Shown piece after piece: positions 34,830-44,045 of a stretch of 64,000 nucleotides of DNA. Where the stretch lies: positions 62,001 to 126,000 of the forward strand of contig CAJTKK010000003.1 of NCBI GenBank assembly GCA_910576535.1, given 5' to 3'. The notes beneath the pieces are model-generated. The model saw nothing but the letters and a program-made list of their open reading frames with translations. It ran no database searches and had not been told where the DNA came from. Each line of letters starts with the position of its first letter. Position 1 is the stretch's first letter. Source of the stretch: an uncultured Lachnospiraceae bacterium. Lineage in GTDB: Bacteria > Bacillota > Clostridia > Lachnospirales > Lachnospiraceae. Made by a program: the position numbers and the translations under genes.

Positions 34830-35966
34830 AGCGCAGCTTATAAAAAAACGGTATACCTGTTCCGCAGCGCCTGCCAAATGCTTTTTTGCGCGGGCAGGAT
34901 CCATCGCCTCTTCCAAGGTCATAACACAAGGCAGGATGGGGAAAAATGCATCAATCCCTTTTTCATTGCATTGCCCTGCATCACCCGTTACGCTTCCGGC
35001 TAAAGCAGCTACTGGTTTCCCCCATTTTTTCGCCAGCCTCGCCGCCGCCAGCGGAGCCTTCCCCATCGCCGTCTGCCCGTCCAGCCTCCCTTCCCCTGTC
35101 AAGAAAAGCGCGGCCTCTTTCATATAACGCTCCAGCCCTGTCTCCTCCAGCACGATATCCGCCCCCGGTTCCAGTGTTCCATTTAAAAAGGTCATAAATG
35201 CAAATCCAAGCCCGCCGGCCGCACCTGCGCCTTCCCGTTCCGGGTCCGCTCTTTTATACCGCTTTTTAGCCAGCGAAGCATATTTTTCCATCCAGCCATC
35301 CATTTGCCTGACCATATTCTGATCCGCCCCTTTCTGTGGGCCATAAACCGCGCTGCATCCTTTTTGGCCGCACAGGCCATTGGTAACATCACAGGCTACG
35401 CGGAATTCACATCCTGACAGATCAGGCAAGGCATTTCCATCATAAATTGCCGCCAAATGCCCCAGCCCCTCCGCTCCAAAAGGTATCTGCCTCCCGTTCT
35501 TGTCCATCAGCTCAAAGCCAAGCGCCTGCAGCATCCCTGCCCCGCCGTCATTCGTGGCGCTGCCCCCAATCCCGATCAGAAACCTACGGCATCCTTGTCC
35601 AATGGCATCCTTAATCACTTCCCCCAGCCCATAAGTCGTAGTATGCATCGGATTCCTTTTCTCCTCCGGAACTAGCATAAGCCCCGCTGCAGATGCCATC
35701 TCAATCACAGCGGTCCGGGTTTCCTCTATTATGCCGTATCCGCAGTCTACTGCAGCCCCCAAAGGGCCTGTTACGCTTATTCTCCTTTTTCTCCCTCCCA
35801 TACCTCCCGCCAGCGCTTCTACAGTCCCTTCCCCGCCGTCTGCCAAAGGCCTTACTGCCACTTCCGCTTTCCTGTCTACTCTGTAAATTCCTTCCGCAGC
35901 CGCCCTCCCGGCTTCCATGGAAGACAGGCTCCCCTTAAAAGAATCCATCGCTATTACTACCTTCAT
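34812..35966 (-). CDS. glxK: Glycerate kinase (GlxK/GarK family)
   Basis: ATP-dependent glycerate kinase of 384 residues. It starts MKVVIAMDSFKGSLSS, with the family segment GVEGLG-like FGAEGLGHL, GIGGSATNDGGAGML for phosphate binding, and TGEGRLDGQTAMGKAP near the C-terminus. It converts D-glycerate to 2- or 3-phosphoglycerate. No glyoxylate or tartronate genes are nearby. AGGTAGGAT precedes the ATG. The 215-base gap upstream contains a small 7-bp hairpin (36047-36063) and the terminator of the next gene. Confidence 0.93.
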   Translation of the reverse strand: MKVVIAMDSFKGSLSSMEAGRAAAEGIYRVDRKAEVAVRPLADGGEGTVEALAGGMGGRKRRISVTGPLGAAVDCGYGIIEETRTAVIEMASAAGLMLVPEEKRNPMHTTTYGLGEVIKDAIGQGCRRFLIGIGGSATNDGGAGMLQALGFELMDKNGRQIPFGAEGLGHLAAIYDGNALPDLSGCEFRVACDVTNGLCGQKGCSAVYGPQKGADQNMVRQMDGWMEKYASLAKKRYKRADPEREGAGAAGGLGFAFMTFLNGTLEPGADIVLEETGLERYMKEAALFLTGEGRLDGQTAMGKAPLAAARLAKKWGKPVAALAGSVTGDAGQCNEKGIDAFFPILPCVMTLEEAMDPARAKKHLAGAAEQVYRFFISCAGGSIR

Positions 35967-36113
35967 ATCCTACCTCATCTTCCAGACCAATGATTATTCC
36001 CCGCGGCAACACGGACAATTCTTCCGCCCGGGTTATGCCGCATAACAAGAACCTCCGGTTCTTCCTCCGTTTGCATCCTTCTGGTGAAGGGTCATCCTAA
36101 TCATACAAAAACA

Positions 36114-36150
36114 CAACGGCGTGAATGGCAAATGCCTACTCGCACCGTTG
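36114..36150 (-). terminator. Terminator after the metallo-hydrolase gene
   Basis: CAACGG (36114-36119) and CCGTTG (36145-36150) enclose an inner GGCA/TGCC helix. The minus strand then reads TGTTTTTG. It lies 32 bases beyond the hydrolase stop. Confidence 0.7.
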
Positions 36151-36181
36151 CTTCTCTTAGAACATGATTTCGTGATGCCAT

Positions 36182-36814
36182 TTACTGCAAAAACGGATTA
36201 TACTTTTTCTCCAATCCAATTTCCGTCACATCCCCATGACCAGGATATACTTTCGTTTCATCCGGCAGGACAAAAAGCTTGTCTTTTATAGAACGGATCA
36301 GGCTGCCCATGCTCCCGGTAGGAAAATCCGTCCTGCCCACCGATTCCTGAAACAATGTATCCCCACTGATTAAAATACCATCCTCTTCAAAATAATAACA
36401 GCAGCTTCCAATCGTATGCCCAGGCGTAGCGATCACTTTGCATGTGATGTCTGCAATGGTTATCTCTTCCCCATCCTTCAAATATCCGTTAGGCTTTACC
36501 GTATAAGCGCGCCCTGCCTGTTCCGATACATTATTGACCGCATCCTCGCATACTGCTTTTTCCTCTTCATAAGCATATATTTTCGCTCCGCTTAACTCCC
36601 TTAACTTCCGGCTTCCCCATATATGGTCGAAATGTCCATGGGTTAAAAGGATGCCTGCCGCTTCAAACCCCTTCTTGCTCAACGCTTCATAAATGTAATC
36701 CCCCGCGTCCGCCGGGTCGAAACAGATCACTTCTTTCTTTCCTTCCCTATATACAAAATAAAAGTTTGTCTGGCAAATCCCCAAAACCATCCGGCCAATT
36801 TTTAACTCTGCCAT
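36182..36814 (-). CDS. Metallo-beta-lactamase-fold hydrolase (GloB-like)
   Basis: Cytoplasmic MBL-fold hydrolase of 210 residues with the metal motif THGHFDHIWG, a later GHTIGSCCYY histidine, the bridging Asp in SGDTLF, and a terminal YPGHGDVT. It resembles hydroxyacylglutathione hydrolase-type proteins without the C-terminal substrate domain; the substrate is unknown. ATG 36814 (MAELKIG) is 7 bases after AAGGAG, while ATG 36820 is only one base away, so the shorter start is used. It is 18 bases downstream of rsh and probably in its operon. Confidence 0.88.
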   Translation of the reverse strand: MAELKIGRMVLGICQTNFYFVYREGKKEVICFDPADAGDYIYEALSKKGFEAAGILLTHGHFDHIWGSRKLRELSGAKIYAYEEEKAVCEDAVNNVSEQAGRAYTVKPNGYLKDGEEITIADITCKVIATPGHTIGSCCYYFEEDGILISGDTLFQESVGRTDFPTGSMGSLIRSIKDKLFVLPDETKVYPGHGDVTEIGLEKKYNPFLQ

Positions 36815-36832
36815 TTCCATGCTCCTTTCCGT

Positions 36833-39154
36833 CTAACCCGTTGTCCTTTCAATATCCACCACGCTTTCGATCATGCCGATCCTGTCGATAATCCGGTTCA
36901 GCTCATCCCTGCTTCTGACTTCAAAAGACGTAGAAAGCGTGGCAAACCCTTGCTTATTCGTCCTCGTATTCATGGACAGGATATCAATATTTTTTTCTGT
37001 CAATGTCCGGGAAATATCGGCCAGCAGCCCGCTTCGGTTATTGGCATAAATCTTAATTTCCGCAAAATATTTTTCACCGGTCACCTCTTCCGGCGACTGC
37101 TGCCATTCCGCATCAATAAGCCTCACCCTCTCCAATTCCGGCATATGGATGATATTAACACAGTCTGTTCTATGGATGGACACCCCCCGCCCGCGGGTAA
37201 TAAAGCCTACGATTTCGTCCCCGGGAACCGGGCTGCAGCATTTGGAAAAACGGACAGCCACATCATGAATACCTTTTACTACGATACCTCCCTGGGATTT
37301 AGCCCGCATATGCTTTCCCTGGCTTTCGGCAACTGCGGACAATACCTCTTCGTCAGTAACTGCCTTCTTATGCTCCTTATCGTAAAGTTCCTGCATCTTA
37401 TTGATGATCTGGCCTTCCTTCAGGCCGCCATGCCCCACTGCCGCACATACCGATTCCCAATCCTTAAAGCCGTATTTTTTCATAATGTTTCCCATATATT
37501 CCGGCTTCATGATTTCCTGCATGTTGACCGCTTTGGCCTTGCAGTAGGAGTTCATCATTTCTTTTCCTTTAACGATATTATCTTCTTTCCTCTCATTCCT
37601 GAACCATTGGTTAATTTTGTTCTTCGCCTGTGTACTTTTTACCACATTCAGCCAGTCCCTGCTGGGACCCTTGGAATTCTGGGAAGTCAAAATCTCAATA
37701 CGGTCGCCGTTTTTAATGACGTAATCAATCGTCACCAGCTTCCCGTTTACCCTGGCGCCTATCATCTTATTTCCTACTGCGCTATGGATATTATAAGCAA
37801 AATCAATCGGCGTAGAACCGGCTGGAAGATTCATCACATCTCCTCTTGGGGTAAAGCAATAGACATTGTCGGAAAATAAATCCAGGTCATTTTTAAGCAG
37901 ATTCATAAATTCCCTGTTATCGGACATATCCTGCTGCCATTCCAGGATCTGTCTAAGCCAAGTCAGCTTTTCCTCTTCCTGGCCTTCCGCTTTTCTCCCA
38001 TCGGAGGCCTCTTTATATTTCCAATGCGCCGCAATCCCATATTCCGCCGCTTTGTGCATTTCGTGGGTTCTGATCTGTATTTCAAAAGGCTGCCCGCTGG
38101 AACCGATCAGCGTAGTATGCAAAGACTGGTACCGGTTAGGTTTGGGCATAGCAATATAATCTTTAAACCGGCCCGGGATAGGCTTATACATTTCATGGAT
38201 GACCCCTAAAGCCCCATAACAGTCCTTCACCGTATCCACAACAATGCGTACGGCAAACAAATCATAAATCTGGTCAATCGTCTTATCCTGGTTTTTCATT
38301 TTTTTGTATATACTGAAAAAATGTTTTACCCTCCCGTCAATCTGGGCTTTTATGCCAGCATTCTCAATATGTTTGCTTACTTCGTTTACGATATTTTGGA
38401 TATATCTTTCCCTCTCGCTTTTACGGATCGCAATCTTATCCACAAGATCATAATACACTTCCGGCTCCAGATATTTTAAAGACAGATCATCCAGCTCCAC
38501 TTTAATTTTGGAAATGCCAAGCCGTTGGGCAATAGGGGCGTAAATATCCAAAGTCTCCCTCGCTATCCGCTGCTGCTTCTCCGCAGGCATATGTTTCAGC
38601 GTCCTCATATTATGCAGCCTGTCAGCCAGCTTAATCAGGATAACCCTGATATCCTTTGCCATGGCAAGGAACATTTTGCGTAAGTTTTCCGCCTGCATCT
38701 CCAGCTTATCCGGCGTTTTTCCCTCATTATCCCCGGAAAGCTGTAAAAGCTGCAGCTTTGTAACGCCATCTACCAGAAGCGCGACATCGGAGCCAAACTC
38801 TTTTTCAATCTCCTCATCCGTCATGATCGTATCTTCCACTACATCATGCAGCAGCCCTGCCGCGATTGTTTCCTTGTCCATTTCCAGATCCGCAAGTATG
38901 ATCGCCACGCAAAGGGGATGTATAATATATGGCTCCCCTGATTTTCTGACCTGTTCCTTATGGGCATCATAAGCAATCCTATATGCTTTTTCAATCAGGG
39001 AAATATCATCGGACGGATGATATCTGCGCACGCGGTCGATCAGATCCTGATACAATTGTTCAGGGCTTTGAAACTCTTGAATGGCTTCAATTCTTCCGTC
39101 ATCAAAAACCACTTTCCGTTTTTCAATTATCATATTTTGCTTTTCTTCTGTCAT
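36833..39154 (-). CDS. rsh: Bifunctional (p)ppGpp synthetase/hydrolase
   Basis: Rel/SpoT protein of about 773 residues controlling the stringent response. The hydrolase domain has HDVVEDT. The synthetase domain includes DYIAMPKPNRYQSLHT. A TGS domain (LPAGSTPIDFAYNIHS) and a C-terminal ACT domain follow. Both catalytic regions look intact. ATG 39154 (MTEEKQN) is chosen; GTG codons at 39163 and 39160 are in frame and no site is strong. It follows apt by about 50 bases, as in many Firmicutes. Confidence 0.95.
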   Translation of the reverse strand: MTEEKQNMIIEKRKVVFDDGRIEAIQEFQSPEQLYQDLIDRVRRYHPSDDISLIEKAYRIAYDAHKEQVRKSGEPYIIHPLCVAIILADLEMDKETIAAGLLHDVVEDTIMTDEEIEKEFGSDVALLVDGVTKLQLLQLSGDNEGKTPDKLEMQAENLRKMFLAMAKDIRVILIKLADRLHNMRTLKHMPAEKQQRIARETLDIYAPIAQRLGISKIKVELDDLSLKYLEPEVYYDLVDKIAIRKSERERYIQNIVNEVSKHIENAGIKAQIDGRVKHFFSIYKKMKNQDKTIDQIYDLFAVRIVVDTVKDCYGALGVIHEMYKPIPGRFKDYIAMPKPNRYQSLHTTLIGSSGQPFEIQIRTHEMHKAAEYGIAAHWKYKEASDGRKAEGQEEEKLTWLRQILEWQQDMSDNREFMNLLKNDLDLFSDNVYCFTPRGDVMNLPAGSTPIDFAYNIHSAVGNKMIGARVNGKLVTIDYVIKNGDRIEILTSQNSKGPSRDWLNVVKSTQAKNKINQWFRNERKEDNIVKGKEMMNSYCKAKAVNMQEIMKPEYMGNIMKKYGFKDWESVCAAVGHGGLKEGQIINKMQELYDKEHKKAVTDEEVLSAVAESQGKHMRAKSQGGIVVKGIHDVAVRFSKCCSPVPGDEIVGFITRGRGVSIHRTDCVNIIHMPELERVRLIDAEWQQSPEEVTGEKYFAEIKIYANNRSGLLADISRTLTEKNIDILSMNTRTNKQGFATLSTSFEVRSRDELNRIIDRIGMIESVVDIERTTG

Positions 39155-39204
39155 ACACACCACCGGCCATTATTTTGTTTCCAGATTTTTCAGCTTCCTG
39201 CCCT

Positions 39205-39729
39205 TTATTTCCCTTCATAACAGATTGCAGACTCAAGCCTGTAATCTTTCAGCCTTTCGCGGCCTTTCAGACCCGCCAATTCCATTAGCACCACCACGCC
39301 GGCCACTTTCCCGCCCAGTGTCTCGATCAGGCGGATCATCGCCTCCGTCGTACCCCCGGTCGCGATCAGGTCATCCACAATCAGCACTTTCTGCCCCGGC
39401 CTGATGGCGTCTTTATGCATCTCGACCGTCGCCGTGCCGTACTCCAGGTCATAATCCACCGAAACAGTCTCGCAAGGAAGCTTTCCCTTTTTCCGTATTA
39501 AAATAAAAGGTTTTTTCAAATTATATGCAATAGGCGTCCCAAAAATAAATCCTCTTGATTCCGGCCCCGCCACCACGTCAAATTCCAGATCCTTTACTTT
39601 CTCCTGCATCGTATCAACAGCAAGCTGAAGCCCTTCCGCATCCTGCAGCACGCTGGTTACATCCCTGAAAATAATCCCTTCCTCCGGAAAATCCGGAATG
39701 CTCCTTACGTATTCTTCTAACTTTTTCAT
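39205..39729 (-). CDS. apt: Adenine phosphoribosyltransferase
   Basis: Purine salvage enzyme converting adenine and PRPP to AMP. The PRPP motif VLIVDDLIATGGT and the N-terminal IPDFPEEGIIFRD are diagnostic. ATG 39729 (MKKLEEYV) gives 174 residues, the normal length; the longer frame to 39804 adds 25 residues without homology. AAGGAG lies about 14 bases upstream. It sits between the HD-GYP response regulator and rsh, and the three appear to be one transcription unit. Confidence 0.95.
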   Translation of the reverse strand: MKKLEEYVRSIPDFPEEGIIFRDVTSVLQDAEGLQLAVDTMQEKVKDLEFDVVAGPESRGFIFGTPIAYNLKKPFILIRKKGKLPCETVSVDYDLEYGTATVEMHKDAIRPGQKVLIVDDLIATGGTTEAMIRLIETLGGKVAGVVVLMELAGLKGRERLKDYRLESAICYEGK

Positions 39730-39812
39730 CCTTATAATCCCGCTCCTTTCCAAACCTGGAAACCGGAAACTCTGCGCAAAATAAACAGCTTCCGTCCCAT
39801 ACATTTCCCTTT

Positions 39813-40904
39813 TTATACCTTCTGTACCATAAAATACTGCTGTTCCGTAATCATCTGCTCTTTCATGCCAAGGCAGTTCTTTACCTTGTCTTTGATATTA
39901 AGAAATTCTCTTATCAAATCCGGGTCAAAATCTTTCCCGCTCTTTTCTGTTATCATTTCTAATGCTTTTTCATGGGAAAAAGGCTCCTTATAAGGCCGTT
40001 TGGAAGTCAAAGCATCGTATACATCCACAATACTCATGATCCTGGCTACCAGCGGGATGTCTTTCCCCTTGACGCCGTCCGGGTAACCGCTCCCGTTCCA
40101 TTTCTCATGATGATGCCTGGCAATTTTTTCCGCCACTTCAGCAAACTCCCTGTCAGGAATCCTTTCTTTGATAAAGGCAAAAATATCCCCTCCTATGACG
40201 GAATGCATCTTCATCCGGGCAAACTCCTCCTCGTTCAAAGACCCCTCTTTGCGCAACACGGCATCCTGAATGGCTATCTTGCCCACATCATGAAGCGGCG
40301 CAGAACGGCAGGCCCTTTTCACAAGGCTCTCCGGAAGTTCATCCGCATATTCAGGAAGCTCCATCAAATAGTGAATAAACAAATTAAAATACAAAGATGT
40401 ATTTTTCAGATGTCCGCCGGTCACACCATCCCTGGATTCTACCAGACCGGCAAAACTGACTGTCATCAGATCATACATGCTTTCGATTTCCTCAACCTTT
40501 TCCTCCACCATCGCCTCTAAGCTCCGTTCGTATTCCGCTAAGGCAATCTGGTTTTCCACCCTTTTTTTCATTACAATCGGTATAAAAGGCTTCGTAATAT
40601 AATCCGCGATCCCGCAATTAAAAGCCTCTACCTCCGCCTCCGCTCTTGTTTCTGCAGTAAGGAAAATAACCGGGATTGACTTAAAGCAGGAGCTTTTTTT
40701 CAAAATCTTTATCATCTCATAGCCATCCATAACGGGCATGACTACGTCTAAAAGGATCAAATCCGGCCGTACTTTTTCCAGAATATTAAATCCTTCTTCC
40801 GCTGATAATGCATTATACAATTCATAAGTATCCTGCAGCACCATATTGGCCGCCTTGTGATTAAACTGTACATCATCTACTATCAATATTCTTTTTTTAC
40901 TCAT
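39813..40904 (-). CDS. Response regulator with HD-GYP c-di-GMP phosphodiesterase domain
   Basis: Two-domain signalling protein of 363 residues. The receiver domain (about 4-125) has D10-D11 and phospho-acceptor D53 (LILLDVVMP) and the switch Lys in ITKPF. After a coiled linker, the HD-GYP domain has HDVGKI, HHHEKWNGSGYPDG and the DVYDALTSKRPY motif, so all catalytic residues for degrading c-di-GMP are present. ATG 40904 (MSKKRILIV) follows AAGGAA by 8 bases; the longer frame begins with TTG. No histidine kinase is next to it. It leads the unit with apt and rsh. Confidence 0.94.
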   Translation of the reverse strand: MSKKRILIVDDVQFNHKAANMVLQDTYELYNALSAEEGFNILEKVRPDLILLDVVMPVMDGYEMIKILKKSSCFKSIPVIFLTAETRAEAEVEAFNCGIADYITKPFIPIVMKKRVENQIALAEYERSLEAMVEEKVEEIESMYDLMTVSFAGLVESRDGVTGGHLKNTSLYFNLFIHYLMELPEYADELPESLVKRACRSAPLHDVGKIAIQDAVLRKEGSLNEEEFARMKMHSVIGGDIFAFIKERIPDREFAEVAEKIARHHHEKWNGSGYPDGVKGKDIPLVARIMSIVDVYDALTSKRPYKEPFSHEKALEMITEKSGKDFDPDLIREFLNIKDKVKNCLGMKEQMITEQQYFMVQKV

Positions 40905-41013
40905 ATAAAATTCCTTCAACTCTGTTATCTGCCTTTATCAGCGATATTGGACAACAATTTATGCAGAAACCGGATTGCTGCAATATCAGCTATATTCCAC
41001 GGTTACACTAAAA

Positions 41014-41042
41014 ATCATATCAATATATCATTTCATTGTCAA
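41014..41042 (-). promoter_or_regulatory. Promoter for HD-GYP regulator-apt-rsh unit
   Basis: On the minus strand TTGACA (41037-41042), 17 bases, TATGAT (41014-41019), about 105 bases before the regulator start. Confidence 0.88.
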
Positions 41043-41093
41043 CGGATTTTCTTTGCGTATGAGCCGGCGCTTCTTCCTGCGCTGCATGACCCG

Positions 41094-41525
41094 TTATTTC
41101 CGGTAGCCGGTTGCAGTAACCGCCGCAACCAAGTTGCCCAGTTCATCCTGCACATCAATACGGTAATAACTGGTGGTATGACCGTTTTTTATGCAACAGG
41201 CCTCAGCAATCAGTCTTTCCCCTTTTGCCATTCCAAGATAAGTAATATTAGCGTTTAAAGATACTACTCCCGGGTTCTGCCAGTTAGACGCCACTGCAAA
41301 AGCAAAATCCGCCAATGTAAACGTCACTCCTCCCATTACGGCGCCCAGGGCATTTTTATGCCTTTCAGTCAACTCTAAGCTGCATTTCGCATATAGGTTT
41401 CCTATTTCATCCACAACAGCCCCATTCTCCGTTGCAAATCTGTCATTTTCAAACATTTTCCGCACATCTTCCAGCGTTCCTTCCCCCACTTGCTCCCCTC
41501 TCTCCTGCCCTCTGAAATATTCCAT
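41094..41525 (-). CDS. PaaI-like hotdog-fold thioesterase
   Basis: Hotdog-fold acyl-CoA thioesterase of 143 residues. The segment NALGAVMGGVTFTLADFAF matches the PaaI/YbgC-type catalytic region (HGG-like turn followed by the Asp-bearing helix). The substrate is not evident. ATG 41525 (MEYFRGQ) has AGAGGAA about 10 bases before it. The longer frame starts at 41594, inside the promoter, so it cannot be translated from this transcript. It lies between groESL and the HD-GYP regulator with its own promoter. Confidence 0.85.
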   Translation of the reverse strand: MEYFRGQERGEQVGEGTLEDVRKMFENDRFATENGAVVDEIGNLYAKCSLELTERHKNALGAVMGGVTFTLADFAFAVASNWQNPGVVSLNANITYLGMAKGERLIAEACCIKNGHTTSYYRIDVQDELGNLVAAVTATGYRK

Positions 41526-41562
41526 AAAAAAATGCTTCCTCTTTTTTCCAGCCGTTTTTTTT

Positions 41563-41591
41563 ATTATACCCACTCTTTTAGCATTCCTCAA
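41563..41591 (-). promoter_or_regulatory. Promoter for the hotdog thioesterase
   Basis: On the minus strand TTGAGG (41586-41591), 17 bases, perfect TATAAT (41563-41568). It shows that the upstream part of the longer reading frame is promoter DNA. Confidence 0.87.
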
Positions 41592-41625
41592 CATTATTTT
41601 TCAAACTGCAGATCCTATCCAACAG

Positions 41626-41659
41626 AAAAAGAGCCATGGTTTATGAAAAACCATAGCTC
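41626..41659 (-). terminator. Terminator after groESL
   Basis: On the minus strand the arms (41631-41641 and 41646-41659) pair as GAGC-x-ATGGTTT with AAACCAT-x-GCTC around one mismatch. The stem is followed by TTTTT (41626-41630). Confidence 0.88.
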
Positions 41660-41756
41660 CCTTTCTTTAAAGGAAACCGTCTCCTTGCTTTTTTGCAGTC
41701 AATAGGCCAGACAGCCCTGCCCGGGCGGGTATGGCGTCCTATCCCACGGACAGCTT

Positions 41757-43376
41757 TTACATCATTCCGCCCATACCGCCTGCAGGCATAGCCGGTGCAT
41801 CCTCTTTGATATTTGCCACGACGGATTCCGTCGTAAGAAGAGTGGATGCTACGCTGGTTGCATTCTGCAATGCGCTTCTTGTTACCTTTGCAGGGTCAAG
41901 AATGCCGTCTGCTACCATATCCACATATTTTTCGCGCAGTGCGTCAAATCCGGTACCCACTTCGGATTCCTTTACCTTATTGATAATAACGGAACCTTCC
42001 AGCCCTGCGTTTGCCGCAATATGGTACAAAGGAGACTCCAATGCTTTCAATACAATCTTCGCACCGGTCTTTTCATCCCCGTCCAAAGTTTCTGCCAATT
42101 TTTCCACTTCTTTGGATGCATGGATATATGCGGAACCGCCTCCGGCGATAATGCCTTCTTCCGCTGCTGCCCTTGTAGCATTCAGGGCATCTTCCATACG
42201 GAGTTTTGCTTCTTTCATTTCGGTTTCCGTAGCAGCCCCTACACGGATAACCGCAACGCCGCCTGCCAGTTTTGCAAGGCGTTCCTGCAATTTTTCTTTA
42301 TCAAAATCAGAAGTTGTTTCTTCAATCTGTTTCTTAATCTGGGCAATCCTTGCCTGAATCGCTTCTTTATTCCCTTCGCCGTCAACGATAACCGTATTTT
42401 CTTTCTGGACTTTTACGGATTTTGCACGTCCTAACTGATCCATTGTAGTCTCTTTCAAGTCCAAGCCAAGTTCTTCGCTGATTACCTGGCCGCCTGTCAG
42501 AATTGCAATGTCTTCCAGCATAGCCTTTCTTCTGTCGCCATACCCGGGCGCTTTTACAGCTACTACATTAAACGTGCCGCGCAGTTTATTTACAATCAAT
42601 GTGGTAAGAGCTTCGCCTTCTACGTCTTCTGCCACAATCAGAAGTTTTGCGCCTGACTGTACCACTTGCTCCAACAGCGGCAGGATTTCCTGGATATTGG
42701 AAATCTTTTTGTCCGTAATAAGGATATAAGGGTCATCCAATACTGCTTCCATTTTATCCATATCGGTTGCCATATATGCGGAAATATATCCTCTGTCAAA
42801 CTGCATACCTTCTACCAGGTCAAGCTCTGTCAGCATCGTCTTGGATTCTTCAATCGTGATAACGCCGTCGCCGGATACTTTTTCCATCGCATCCGCAACC
42901 ATCGTGCCCACTTCTTCATCCCCGGAAGAAACCGCTGCAACCCTTGCAAACTGTTCCTTGCCGCTTACTTTTGCGCTCATTTTTGCAATCGCTTCCACTG
43001 CGCAGTCCGTTGCTTTCTTCATACCTTTTCTTAAGATAATCGGGTTTGCCCCTGCTGCCAGATTTTTGATTCCTTCATTTACCATTGCCTGCGCAAGGAC
43101 GGTAGCTGTTGTTGTTCCGTCGCCTGCCACATCGTTCGTCTTGGTTGCCACTTCTTTTACAAGCTGTGCGCCCATGTTTTCAAAAGCGTCTTCCAATTCG
43201 ATTTCTTTTGCAATCGTTACACCGTCGTTGGTAATCAACGGAGCGCCGAAGGATTTATCCAAAACAACATTCCTTCCTTTCGGCCCCAATGTTACCCTTA
43301 CGGTATTTGCCAGTTTATTTACGCCTGCTTCCAATGCTGCACGGGCTTCTGCCCCATATTTCAATTCCTTTGCCAT
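41757..43376 (-). CDS. groL: Chaperonin GroEL
   Basis: 60-kDa chaperonin subunit of 539 residues, forming the double-ring folding chamber in the cytoplasm. The start MAKELKYGAEARAAL, the ATP-site segment GDGTTTATVLAQ and the flexible GGM-rich tail (PAGGMGGMM) are standard. It follows groS by 56 bases and shares its CIRCE-controlled promoter. Confidence 0.98.
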   Translation of the reverse strand: MAKELKYGAEARAALEAGVNKLANTVRVTLGPKGRNVVLDKSFGAPLITNDGVTIAKEIELEDAFENMGAQLVKEVATKTNDVAGDGTTTATVLAQAMVNEGIKNLAAGANPIILRKGMKKATDCAVEAIAKMSAKVSGKEQFARVAAVSSGDEEVGTMVADAMEKVSGDGVITIEESKTMLTELDLVEGMQFDRGYISAYMATDMDKMEAVLDDPYILITDKKISNIQEILPLLEQVVQSGAKLLIVAEDVEGEALTTLIVNKLRGTFNVVAVKAPGYGDRRKAMLEDIAILTGGQVISEELGLDLKETTMDQLGRAKSVKVQKENTVIVDGEGNKEAIQARIAQIKKQIEETTSDFDKEKLQERLAKLAGGVAVIRVGAATETEMKEAKLRMEDALNATRAAAEEGIIAGGGSAYIHASKEVEKLAETLDGDEKTGAKIVLKALESPLYHIAANAGLEGSVIINKVKESEVGTGFDALREKYVDMVADGILDPAKVTRSALQNATSVASTLLTTESVVANIKEDAPAMPAGGMGGMM

Positions 43377-43432
43377 GATTCACAACCTCCTGATTTATTT
43401 GTGTCTGTTTCTCCGATCCTAATTCTCTTTCT

Positions 43433-43717
43433 TTATTCAATCACTGCCAGAATATCGCCCTGCTTTACAATAATAAATTCATCTTCTTCGATTTTCACAT
43501 CCGTTCCTGCATATTTGGAATAGATTACGTGATCCCCAACTTTTACTTCCATCTTTACTTCTTTGCCGTCAACGGTTCCGCCCGGTCCTACAGCCACTAC
43601 TTCTGCCTGCTGGGGTTTTTCTTTGTTCTGCCCAGGAAGGACAATGCCTGATTTTGTAGTTTCCTCCGCTACTAACTGTTTTAATACAACTCTGTCGCCT
43701 AAAGGTACTAATTTCAT
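43433..43717 (-). CDS. groS: Co-chaperonin GroES
   Basis: Heptameric lid of the GroEL chamber, 94 residues. The start MKLVPLGDRVVLKQL, the mobile loop TTKSGIVLPG and the ending QGDILAVIE are typical. AGGAGG precedes the ATG. First gene of the heat-shock operon. Confidence 0.98.
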   Translation of the reverse strand: MKLVPLGDRVVLKQLVAEETTKSGIVLPGQNKEKPQQAEVVAVGPGGTVDGKEVKMEVKVGDHVIYSKYAGTDVKIEEDEFIIVKQGDILAVIE

Positions 43718-43761
43718 CTTAAAAGCCTCCTTATGTCAATTCTACAATATTTTTCCACTTA

Positions 43762-43788
43762 TTAGCACTCTTTTTGGTCGAGTGCTAA
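43762..43788 (-). promoter_or_regulatory. CIRCE operator (HrcA site) of groESL
   Basis: TTAGCACTC (43762-43770), nine bases, GAGTGCTAA (43780-43788): an exact CIRCE element. It lies at the expected transcription start of groESL, so HrcA repressor would block expression until heat shock. hrcA itself is not in the window. Confidence 0.97.
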
Positions 43789-43800
43789 TTGCTAATCCAT

Positions 43801-43829
43801 ATATTAAATTCATATGCAATGGTTTGCAA
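43801..43829 (-). promoter_or_regulatory. groESL promoter
   Basis: On the minus strand TTGCAA (43824-43829), 17 bases, TAATAT (43801-43806), immediately upstream of CIRCE. The rest of the 328-base gap (43830-43972) is pyrimidine-rich, AT-rich sequence in which I see nothing else. Confidence 0.85.
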
Positions 43830-43972
43830 ATGCAGTCATGCAGGCAAATATAAATATACCTCTTCATTTCTCTATTTTTCTCTTATTTTCTCTTATTTAC
43901 TTATCTTTTTATATATTTTGCTTTTTAATAATTATTTTAGAAAATTTATTTTCTTTTCAAACCTTTGCATAA

Positions 43973-44006
43973 AGCAAAAGCCGGGAATCTACTTTTAGAT
44001 TCCCGG
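43973..44006 (-). terminator. Terminator after the GGDEF-like gene
   Basis: CCGGGAATCTA (43981-43991), loop CTTT, TAGATTCCCGG (43996-44006): perfect 11-bp stem, followed on the minus strand by CTTTTGCTTT. Confidence 0.9.
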
Positions 44007-44045
44007 CCCGTTTTCTTCTTTCCTGTCTGTTTCCTGCCCAGGGGC

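Noticed and set aside
41526..41594. N-terminal extension of the hotdog thioesterase
   Set aside because: The extension is translated from the TTGAGG-17-TATAAT promoter itself, so it cannot be in the mRNA.
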